Assembly (NCBI GenBank): GCA_964019055.1
Contig: OZ025211.1
Location: forward strand, 6,463,835-6,527,834
Reading direction: 5' to 3'
DNA length: 64,000 nt
From: Anthopleura xanthogrammica
Lineage: Eukaryota > Cnidaria > Anthozoa > Actiniaria > Actiniidae
The position numbers and the translations under genes were made by a program. This document shows, one piece after another, positions 21,873-32,862 of this stretch (position 1 is its first letter; the number at the start of each line of letters is the position of its first letter). The notes beneath the pieces are model-generated. The model worked only from the letters and a program-made list of their open reading frames with translations, did not search any database and was not told the DNA's origin.

Positions 21873-22090
21873 TAGAGCGGTTTTCGTATGAGTGGGAAAC
21901 AATACGGCAAATTCGTAGTCGTACTGTAACCGTACCCTATCTTACCGTAGCCTTAACTACGCGTTGTGATTGGATGAATTACTGGAAGACAATTGGAAGC
22001 CATTTCAGTGTTACGGCATGTTGTACCGTGTAGTATGTGCTGTAAGTCAGTACCGTAGGTTTCCCACTCATACGAAACTGAACTACTCTA
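21873..22090. mobile_element. 218-bp inverted-repeat element, unit A
   Basis: 'tttcgtatgagtgggaaac' near the left end and its complement 'gtttcccactcatacgaaa' near the right end form the arms. The interior is rich in 'accgta' motifs. It lies about 0.9 kb beyond the stop codon of gene B. Confidence 0.7.
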
Positions 22091-22497
22091 GTTTGACAAT
22101 ACGATAAAGTACGAGTCCTGACAAAATGAGGGCAGGCCAAATTACGTGCACTTTAGTGCTCTTCAGTTTAGAAACACATGCAGTTTTCCTTAAAAGCAGC
22201 CATATTGTGAGGCAAGTATATAAATGCAGTCATTTGAATGACAAAAGTCTAACTTGGCAAAGAAAATTCTACTGTTTTCCCCAGAATCAAGTTACCATGA
22301 AACACATCTGCTCGAACACGACGGAGCATCTTGGTTTCAGACTGGACCCATGAAAACCCTTCCTAAAACGACCGAAATCTAATCCGGCCACCTATGAATA
22401 ACAATCACATGGCTTAAATTTATCAGTTAGCAAGTGCGATAAAGAGATATATAATATATAAGATAATTAAGATAAATGAGATAGAGTCCAAATGAGC

Positions 22498-22707
22498 AAA
22501 AGACCACGAATATGTGGCGCCTATATGTGACGTCAAACGAGGAGAATGAGAATGTCCCGGATGTCGAAACCCAATGATTTCCACTAGCAGCATCCGGGAC
22601 TGGAATGCCCCAGATTTTAAAACACAATCATTATCACTCATGACATCCGGGACATATTCGGACTTGTCGTTTGACGTCATAGAAGCAATATTCAAAAAGG
22701 GTCTATT
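22498..22707. mobile_element. About 210-bp MITE with tgacgtcaaacga arms, beyond gene B
   Basis: Arms around 'tgacgtcaaacgaggagaat' and its imperfect complement ('tcgtttgacgtca') are extended by 'aatagac...gtctatt' ends in the sister copy. Nearby long frames on both strands are by-products of this palindrome and not genes. Confidence 0.7.
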
Positions 22708-23022
22708 CACTCTGCTAATCCTTGTTTTTGTTGTCATGTTTATGAGAATCATCTTTGGGGATCTTGCCAACATCTGCAGCCAATTGTTTCTCTCCAATAT
22801 CAATGGAAATGGCTTGGATTACAGACAAGACACAATCAACACTGCACTCTGGGTTCTCCCTCAGACTCCGGAGAGATATAGCCACACCATATGAATAGCG
22901 AGCTGAAAGCAAGAGCATGAGATAATTGGTTGTCATAAGATAAAGCAAGGGTGCAGATAAAGTAAATCTAAATAACGTACAAGCTTTATACTGGCTTTTT
23001 AGGTAACAGCCATCCAGAGAAA

Positions 23023-24435
23023 TCATCCTGCACCCTTAGCTGTACTTATTGCTGGTTCTCTTATTAACTGACGTGTTACGTAAAGAAGGATGTCTTTACT
23101 TTGCTGAAGGCTATCATAATGATACTGATCGATCTTACCTATGATCATTACAATGAGAAATACATTTGCCAGCATCAGTAGTATGGTGATACCAAGGCTA
23201 TCGTCTTCTTCATTCACTGTCATAGAAATTGTTTCTGCAGGAATCCTCAGCAACATTCCCATGAGTTGGTTAGCAAGAGTAGCCATCAGAGAGCCAAGAT
23301 GAAGCCAGTGTTCAAACGTGTGGGGAATAGGCTTGGAAGAGGCGAAGAATATAGCATAGAATCCAGACATGATGGCTGAAATGCCAAGGAACAACCGTCC
23401 TTGCTGGCCTGAGTATACGAGTACGGAAGTTAGAATGACCTTACGAATTAGCTCGATCACCTCCCAGTACCAACAATCTGCGCTGTAATTCTCATAAATG
23501 AACCGCATGCCAGTCTTAATGTCGTGTTCCTCCACCTTCAGCTGAACTTCATCGGATTCATTTTCTCTTTTCTTTTCGAGTAAGTCTTTTTCCACTGAAA
23601 TTTCTTCCTCTTTTTCCGTCTTATTTCTGCAGTATTTCCATAAGAGCAGAACCACGACAACGGGGAAAATAACAGGAATGACTAACGCAAAATAGGCCAA
23701 GACAACAAACTTGTTGTAGACTGATGTGTAGCACTGGATGGAGTAGTCTGACTGAAGATACCAGTTGCATGTTTGTTGGTTGTCACAGACCTTGGTACAG
23801 CCAGCTGGAAGAACCTGGAATACTTTCTCGCAGGTTGCTGGGTAGGTAATAAACAGGAAAAGAAAAACAGCTCGATAGCAGTTGGTCTTGCACGTAAATA
23901 ACTTCTTTCTTTGTTCGTCTTCGTTCACCAATGTCATTCTTAAGACGAATTTCCTAGCATAGAAATACCCGATTGCCCCAAGAATAACAAGTGTATCGAG
24001 AGATACGTAAGTGACAAGGCCAACATATGGTGTTATCTTGATGGAACTTCTGACGCATTCGACTGGAAAGAGCTTGAAAATGTTCAGTTGGACCACATCA
24101 GCGAACTTCATCAACTTTGTGAGAGCTGCAGGCCACTGAATGTAGGAGTAGGCTCGAAGAGTGCCACTGGTCACTTGATAAAAACCAATGATGATCTTAA
24201 GACTGCTGAAGATGGTGTCTATGACGGACCGTCCTTTTGATGCACTGGATCTTTTTTCTTTAATAATTTGCAGCACTATCACACCGATCACAATCAACAC
24301 GGCTAAGCATTGTCCAACGAACAGAAACAATGATGGGCACTTGTTACATCCAGAGTACATCATGTAGAATCCATTGGAACAGACAGCACATAACGTCCCT
24401 TCGTAACCATCAGAACACCTTGCGTCGAAACCTCC
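23023..24435 (-). CDS. Gene B exon 23: multipass membrane region and stop
   Basis: The exon starts with a final EGF-like cysteine stretch ('CSDGYEGTLCAVC', then 'GFYMMYSGCNKCP'). About nine hydrophobic segments follow, at roughly residues 11-35, 50-75, 112-137, 163-180, 220-245, 307-325, 328-345, 357-375 and 391-411 counted from the double Met. Between the fifth and sixth lies a strongly charged loop (KTEKEEEISVEKDLLEKK). Two motifs, 'KIIIGFYQVTSG' and 'YWEVIELIRKVILTSVLV', match my memory of the membrane part that follows GCC2/GCC3 repeats in other invertebrate and protist proteins. The stop is at 23025-23023. A strong internal donor (ATAG/GTAAGATC) could give an alternative end, but what lies downstream is a transposon. 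Confidence 0.85.
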   Translation of the reverse strand, partial: GGFDARCSDGYEGTLCAVCSNGFYMMYSGCNKCPSLFLFVGQCLAVLIVIGVIVLQIIKEKRSSASKGRSVIDTIFSSLKIIIGFYQVTSGTLRAYSYIQWPAALTKLMKFADVVQLNIFKLFPVECVRSSIKITPYVGLVTYVSLDTLVILGAIGYFYARKFVLRMTLVNEDEQRKKLFTCKTNCYRAVFLFLFITYPATCEKVFQVLPAGCTKVCDNQQTCNWYLQSDYSIQCYTSVYNKFVVLAYFALVIPVIFPVVVVLLLWKYCRNKTEKEEEISVEKDLLEKKRENESDEVQLKVEEHDIKTGMRFIYENYSADCWYWEVIELIRKVILTSVLVYSGQQGRLFLGISAIMSGFYAIFFASSKPIPHTFEHWLHLGSLMATLANQLMGMLLRIPAETISMTVNEEDDSLGITILLMLANVFLIVMIIGKIDQYHYDSLQQSKDILLYVTRQLIREPAISTAKGAG

Positions 24436-27400
24436 CTTCGATTAAAAATGTTGAAAATAACTAACATTTAAACACTGAGTCCAAGTGATTTTCCCTGTAC
24501 TTTTTTTTTATCTTCGCGGCTATGCGCACATCAAGATTTTAGCGTCAAAAACCTAATATTAGGGAGTTTATGATGTAGCGTACGAAAGTAGTCTTCATTA
24601 GAGAGTCAGTTGACCATTGAAAAGTTCTTTAAAATTAATAAAAAGGAATCGCAAAAATCTCAAAGTCGTAGATAACTAAAATAATATTTCTTTTTGTTAA
24701 GAAAGTTTGCAAAAGGTAAAGTAAAATACAGGAAAACGAAGTAAACTTGGTCACGTTTGCCGTTTGCGGGAGAAAAAAACGCGAATCTTTCTATTAACGT
24801 TATAAACCTTCAAGTCATTTGGATTTTAACGTATTGACAGTTCTGAGAAAAGGGTCTAATCCAGCGGTACTTACAGTAAAAGTGTTTATCATGAGTACAC
24901 ACTCCGTAACTACTCAAGGACATATAAACATACCTCACAAGACCCCACAAATGGACAAAGATAAGCCACTGGAAGGATGTCATTAAATGTTATCCATTTG
25001 AAATCATGGTCGTTGTTTTCTACTTGAAGTTTTTCTGTGAAGGTCAGGTAGGCTTCTTTATCGATTTCATTATTCCATATCCAATAAAACCCCGGATGTA
25101 AGTTGACCGTCTCATTGGTGCATTTGTAACCGAGTGGACATTGAGTACAGCTTCCAAATCGATTTAAACGGTAGTAATTGTCGAGACATGGACAAGCTCT
25201 AAAACCAGCTAGACGTTTAAGGTTTGTTCCTGAATGCCAAGGGAAAACATTAATTATGACTTTCATGGCTTATTTTCAGGAAACCCAAAATTAAAATTCT
25301 CAAGGAAATGAAATCTTTGATAAAGAAATGATTTCCATTTTTACATCATTAGATCAGTTTTCCTAATATAATGGTTGGCTTATAGGGATCTAAGTAACAA
25401 GAGTACTACTGAAAACACAAACTAAATTGAGTGAGCATACTACCTTTTGGACAAGCTGAACAAAATTCTTCGGTCCTTCCAGGAGCATTTCCAGGACTGA
25501 CATAAGTCCCTACCGGGCATTGTTTGCAACCAATTCCGTGAGCCACCTCACCAACATGTGCTATGCTGTCTTGGTAAAATCCACCTTAAACGACATTCGA
25601 GCTATTCAACTTAGGGTATGATTTTTTCCACTTACACCGGTATGTTAGAAGTGCGTCTTAAATGCATGAAACACTTTGTTTTTCTTATTCAGTTTTGTCA
25701 GTAGGTGTAAGAAAATACGAAGTCAGGGTGGAAGAAGTTAATAAAAGCCTGTTCCCGCTATATAATATGCCAGTGTGGGATTTGTTACGTTGTCATTTTG
25801 CCTTTATCTCGCGAACCCTTTTATTTTGACGATAGCGATTTGATCAATCAATTAGATAAAAAGAAGTCATCCAAAAGTGGATTCATAGAATACCTGGTGG
25901 ACACTTTTGACAGCCACGCTCATTAAAGACACGAACGAGCTTGTATTCGCCTTGATCACATGGAAAACAATCCTGAAATGCTGCTGCAGGTCCTGGGCAC
26001 CAGTAACCGGTGTTGCGGAGAAGCGGTCTACCTAGGGATACTGTTTCGATTCCTGGTAGATTCTTGCCCGTCGAACTGTTGAAGATAGTAAACTTAAGAC
26101 ATTACACGAAAATGCAGCCACTGCCCCAGGTGATGGGCCTCCTCAACGATCTGCGCAATACTGCGCCATCTAATCTGTGCTGCATATGACCGACATAGTT
26201 TGACATGTAATGTATTGTGAAGAACAGCCAAGTTAATTTGAAGATAAGACCTATTTAGTTTGAGCGAAATCATTGTGTTACCGACAAAGAAAGGAATGCT
26301 ACTTATTTTGACGTCAAAATACTTACTGCGCAAGCTGTAGCTGTCTTGAAGCAAACGTTGCTCTTGATCCAATGTCAATGATTTGAATTCGGGTTCCAAT
26401 GAGATATCTACCATGAAAAAATAAGGCATTCCTGTACAAAGACCATGATGCATCCGTTGCATTCATTTTCCTTATGCACTGCCGCACCTACTACATTCGT
26501 TTTTCTAGGTATGTGGATCAAGATCTTAAGTCACTGTTCGGGATTTTCGCTCTGACTAGAAAGTCTTTAAGCGATTTATCCCTTTTTTAAGAGACGAAAG
26601 GTGGCTCTGGGAAGATCCTGGCAAGGTTAGGCTGATTAAGAATCACGTGCCAGTGTTTTAATAAAACCTTTTTAAGATTAAGCGTAGCTGGGTCAGTTAT
26701 ATTTTGGCTGGAGACCTCACTGGTGAAAGTGTCGGAACGGGGTCTGACATTTCGGCTAGTATATTGGCAAGTTCGCCATCAGATGCCATAGTGTAATTCT
26801 TAAAAGAACTGTTTTATAAAGAAGCGCAAGACCGGTTTCTGCAGCTGAAAAGTTACCTTTGTCAGTTGCTATTTGGCTAGTAGTGCTAAGCTTGATGTGA
26901 GCGGCAGGTGTGCTAATGGTTGGTTTGAAGTCGGTATTTATGGAACATTGGGCAAACCTTATTGGTTAAAAGTTTTTCTTTACCCCCTGAAGAAGCATCA
27001 TAAACTTACAACGCGGTCAGATCCTTCATCTTTAAGAAAGCTCCTTCCTCTATAACTCGGATTGGGTTGCTGGAAAGGGTCCTACAAATAGAAAATAAAT
27101 CATAGAAAGAAATCCTCCTGCATTTATTCATAAACTTTTATTCTGCCTCTTGCCGCAGCGGTTCAGGTGCACCATTAAAAGTGCCAGGTCTCTGTTGGTT
27201 TCCTCAGCCCTTCGCTTTATACCGCCGGGTTTTTCAAAGGACTGCTGAAGCTAATAAAGGGCGCACCGTATCGATTCTATGGAGCTTCTTCTAAGGCCAC
27301 ACCGGCTAACTTATCTTCTTCAATACAAGCACAGCCCTGCGCTCTTCCTACGCTCTTTAAGACATTTTGCATTCATCAGATTTTCAACTTCGTATGCTTC

Positions 27401-30400
27401 ATTAAATTCGTGGTTCATGGAAAGCTGAATTATACTTTCTGGAAAATGTATAAGTTTTCTGCAAGAAACAGGTTGCAACGGAATTTATTACACAACACAG
27501 TACAGTACAGTACAAAGACCTTTATGTAACGAGGGGAAACGATTAACCATAAGTAATCTTATATAGACCCCTTGCAAGTGACGTCAGAGCAGCTCAATTT
27601 GGAGATCAAAACAAAAGAATTTTTCTAAATCTGAGGATTGAGGATTGGAATCTATTGTTTTGCCCTCCAAATTGAGCTGCATTCCGACGTGCTGCAAGGG
27701 GGTCTATACTGCATGTGTCGGTCACGACAAAAGATTTTTTTGCCAGATAAAGTTGAGTGAATAATATCTTCTTGTCTAACAGCGTCTTCAGATCAAATAC
27801 TTACAGGTACATAAGATAAATAGCTCCGTGGAAAGTTAGCCTCGTAATTCTGGTCAACTTGTTATCATCTAAAAATCTGTGGTTTTGAATAAGATGAGTC
27901 TATTAAATGTAATGTATGACTTGCATTCTCCACGCAGACCGTTTTAGAGAATAGATAATGACACGCGGTCTGGAATCGCCACGTTTCTTAACTTATTTCT
28001 ACTCGAATATCGTGCTCTCCCAATCGGCGTGCCTTAAAACTGCACACAGAATCGCGCGTTATTTGTTTCTTCAAAACTATCGACTTACATGGTCCTACGT
28101 AAACGACTCACATGGTCCTTTACGTAAAGTTAAATATACTGAGTAAGAAACCCAATGTTGGTATAAAACTGCAAAGTGCCATCATACTTACAAGTATCCA
28201 AGATATTTAGTATCATGAAATGCCATGTCTTCGATTTCCATTATTCCTGTTTTCATAGCAGTCCTGTTATCATTCGTAAAGAATATCCACATTCATCATC
28301 CTAATCTACAGTTTCCTTTGTTATTCATCGGGTTGAATTTCTCATAATGTAAAAACCCGATGAGGCATAATTGCGTCAATGTTATCACACATTTTTCTAT
28401 TGGAATTTGCCGTGCTGTAAAAACCTCGGTATAGTACGGCTCTCGGGATCTATATGTCAACGTGCGCCTCTGCAGTCTTCGGTTATTAACACTAACTTGT
28501 TCAGTCTCCTGTGAAATTACAGCGGGGTTTGAGGCCATTTTTTGCAGCCTTGGCCCTTGGAGGATCATAACCACCTAACAATGATATACATACAAAAACA
28601 AAAGACGTTTGCATTTTTGGAGTAATTTGTTGGATATCTTCGCCAGTTGATTTTTACTTATGTCCCTAAAAGGAAACAAAAACATTGGAATATAATATGT
28701 GAGATAGATTACGGGGTCTTAATTTTTCAATTTTAAAAACCTAAATGCCCGTTTGCACTAGCAAATTTATCGCGCGACTTGAGCGGAGATTTCATGGTGA
28801 TTTCACGGCGATAGATCGCAGTTAAGTCGCCGCCAATTCAAACATCGAAATTTAGTGCAACTCGCTGGGATTTGGGTCGCGATAAAATCGCGCGATAAAT
28901 TTGCTGAGTAGTGTAAACTATTCTGGACCTCCTTTGACCTCATCCACGTGTTCCATGTAGTCCACCTACAAACCTGTCAATTTCATCGATATCTTAAAAC
29001 AATCTCTGCGCTGATCAAAGTCAGGACACCGCAATTTTTTAGTTAGCTGGATATGTTTGTAGGGGGAGGACAACCGGAGAAACCTGGAGAAAACCCTCAG
29101 ATGAAGGAAGTGACCTAACAAACTCCACTCGCCACAAGTGATGTCGAGCCCAGTAATCAAACCCGAAACCTAAGAGATGTGAGGCTCTCGATTGTGCTAC
29201 CACTACGCCATCCTTGATCAGTCCCACGACCGAGGAGCACTGGGGCGAGAACATATTTGAAACCCAGGGTTGATTAGCCCAAACATCTTCTAAACAACTT
29301 ACAAGACTCTCAAATTCTGTAATCCCTTAAATAGGTCGTCAGGAAGATGTTGCAGTTTGTTGGCACCTAGGTACCTATGAATAAAAAGACAAAAAGTGTT
29401 GGAAACCAGAAAAACTAACTCTTTAGGCAGGCCATCTGTTGACTCTATATGACTGGCAAAAATGGTCTGGCCTGATCCTGGGCCTGATTAGCATATTGCT
29501 ATTTATCTCCAGCCCCTTTCCTATTTATTGCCACAGGAAACCCATCAGGAAATAACTCTACTTACAATTCTGACGTGTCCGTATTTAGAAATAGATGAGC
29601 TGGAATGTTGGTAAGTCTATTAAATCTTAAATCCCTGTTAAAAAAAAAAGAACATTTTTTCATTGTCGTCTTGCGCGTGCACATCTGACAGAACCGAAAA
29701 ACGTTGGATACCGTATACCTCCAATATTAATAGATTTTGAATCTTGATTTTTTTTCTTCAAAATTTCAGCATATAGGTTTAAGCATTACTAGTTATGAAT
29801 ATTAACTTGAAATCCAAGTTATAGTTAACGGACGTCCAGTCCAACCCATCAAATGATAATGATAATTACTATGATTTATATAGCGTCCTTTATATGTGAA
29901 AGGCGCTTTACAATAATGACAGGTGGTTAGTATGAGGTGTAGTCACTACCAGGGTTTTCCGCATTACGTCCTCAGGGGTCCACAGTGGTTCTTTAACGTC
30001 CATCCCTCCGATATTAGTTAGTGAGGAAGTGTATGTAGAGAGGCGGGACCGCCAATGAAATTCAAAGTGGTCATCCGAGCCACTTAAAAGTGTAACCATT
30101 TGTAGATGTCATTACAAAGGCAGCACTTTCTCTTCAGTTATTTTAAGTTATTTAAACAAAGTTAATCGGAATCGTTTGTTAAATTAATTAAATAGCATGG
30201 TGGTTATGAAAGACAGCAGCAAAATGTAATAGTATTTTCCAATGTATTAGTCTTTGCATGTGAGATCAAGGAACATTCTGGATTATTCTGGGACATTCTG
30301 TTTCCCCGAGCCCGCGTTCCTTTTTGGTCTTTGGACATCAAGAGAAATTGCATGGAAATCAACAATTAATTTACTGATTTTCTCAAGATTATACTTACGT

Positions 30401-32503
30401 AGTCATAAGATCTCGAGAATTTAAAGATCTGTCTTCAATCGAAGAAATACTGTTGTTTCTTAAATCTCTAAAGAAATCAGTGAAATAGCATTGGAACTTT
30501 TAGTATTAATTTTGCACCGACGGCTAATGTGCAATGGGTATGAGCCAGCAGCATTTTTGTACAGTTGAATGTTACATTAATCATGTGTTCAAGTGAAGGT
30601 CTGTGGGATTTCAAAGTGTTTGTATTGTTGAAGCTTTAATGTTGCATTCCTTGCTTTACCGTTGCATGGTATTTTTGAAAGTTTTGTCTGCTGAAAATGA
30701 GGTTAACCCTGAGTAAATGAGTCTGTACGAATTTACATACGCGTAGAAGACCTTGGCAGCTGGGTAACGAAAATTAAAAGCCCGCATTGTTGACTGTAAA
30801 CTCAGCCGGAAGAAATTGCACCAATAAAGATGCCATAATAATAATCGGTAATGATGATGATAATAATGATGAGAATGATGATGAGAATGATGAGAATGAT
30901 AAACTATATTGTTGTCTCAAAACAAAAATTAATAATATAATGAAAATTTACATTTCCCGAAGTCGTTTAAGATCTCCAAAGTAGTGTCTTTTGATAACCA
31001 CCAGTTGATTCGAAGACAAAACTCTGCGGAACAGAATGTATGTTGGGTTGGTTTGTAATCATTGTTAAGGGCCTGGAGTCTTACCTATTTACCAGCTACG
31101 GTTGCTATGGAAAAGATTTAAATCTCTTAAAGGATTTCTTATGTTTTAACTTCATACAAACATACACGAGATGTGTGATGACGTCATCACTCTTACGTAA
31201 TTTATGACGTCAGATTTAATTTAAGAAAATAAAAAACAAGCATGTATTTGGTCAGCTTGACCCAAAGATTAGCGAAATCATAGCTGACGTAAATTGGAAC
31301 AAAAAAAATGGAAAAATCATAATACGCATGGTATGGAACTTACATTTTAATGCAAACTGTTGGAAAGGTATTTGGTTCAATACGGCTAATAAGATTATCT
31401 GGCATGTCACTATATTATAGGTGAGGAGAAAAAAAATAGTAAACTTCTTTTAATCGATCTGAAATTTCGTAGTGATGTTAAGAGTCAAGAGAACAACATA
31501 CTTTGCTGGTTTAAGATCATTTAATTCAGAATTTACAAAATTATTGCGATTTCAGTTTTTTTCAATGAAACCATTGCAAAGCTGCCATAGAGTGCTTGGG
31601 CTACCTGTGGTATATTATTAAAAAGTAATCATATGGGTTCTCGTTCAATTTGGGATAATTCGCACTCGTGTGTTTTTCAAAGAGCTCAAATTGCACTCGA
31701 CCGTACTCGAAACCATATGATTATCTATACAAACAGCTATTCATTATTGCGGATTTTCACACTCTTCCCGTTATACTTACATACGTTCAAGCAATAGCAA
31801 ACCACTGAACGACCCCTCTTCGATAAACCTGATTCTATTTCGTGACAAATATCTATGAATTAAAAAATATACATCAAAAATAAATGGGATTTAGCAGTAG
31901 CACCTAAGCAAGCAAGTAGTTTAGTCGTGCACGTTAACAGAAAGGAGTTTACAATAAGACTCGTTAGAACGTGCACGTGCTCTGTTTCAGGGTATCGATA
32001 AAACTTGAAGGTTGAAGTAATATATTTGATTAATGTAAGCCAAAACCCACTCATCTTGTACTGTCTTGGTTTGGTGATCATGTGACGTCACAATTTAGAG
32101 AAATTTCTTTAATCTGAAAAAGGAGTTGATATTCAAAGTTTTCATACAGATATTAGTTAAACTGTGAAGTTTCAAATTCAAAAATTCATACATTCTCTGG
32201 ATTATGGACAATCTTCACAAAACTTTGCAATTTTACTAATATCTACATGACAAATTTGATTGCGAACTCGGCTTCTTTTCCGTCTTGATTAAACAAAACA
32301 ATTTTTTTTGGATTACGTGACGTCACAGGGTTTAGATGGAAATGTATGTAACATACGTACAGGGCATAGATACATTTTAACCCTTGTGTGGAATCTTTAG
32401 TGATGTTTGTGAGACGATTGCCAGAGAGACGAACATCCCTTTGACAATAAACAATATAGATTTAATTATAATTAATTTATCAACTATGAACACATAAAAG
32501 ATA

Positions 32504-32550
<47 letters not shown>

Positions 32551-32830
32551 GATGGTGATGATGATGATGATGGTGGTGATGATGATGAAGATGGTGATGA
32601 TGATGATGATGATGGTGGTGATGATGATGATGATAATGATGATGATGATAATGAAGATGGTGATGATGATGATGATGATGATGGTGGTGATGATGATGAT
32701 GATATTGATGATGATAATGATGATGAGGATGATGATGATGATGATAAAGATGGTGATGATGATGATGGTATTGATTATGATAATGATGATGGTGGTGATG
32801 ATGGTGGTGATGATGATGATGGTGGTGGTG

Positions 32831-32862
<32 letters not shown>

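Larger units (their letters stand above)
1..27153. repeat. Tandem array unit A (left edge outside the window)
   Basis: This segment reappears almost base for base from 27154 onward. The offset is 27153 for the first 7.9 kb, 27969-27970 for about 8.7-18.9 kb, and rises to 28052 by 26.9 kb as small indels accumulate. It holds the 5' part of receptor gene A (652-13150), an intergenic stretch with plus-strand exon candidates, and the 3' part of receptor gene B (23023-27153). The window opens inside the unit, so its true left boundary is not visible. Confidence 0.95.

Noticed and set aside
22423..23026. Open frames on both strands just beyond the receptor stop codon
   Set aside because: They overlap a palindromic MITE (22498-22707) and the probable 3' untranslated region. 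Differences between units B and C do not respect codons.
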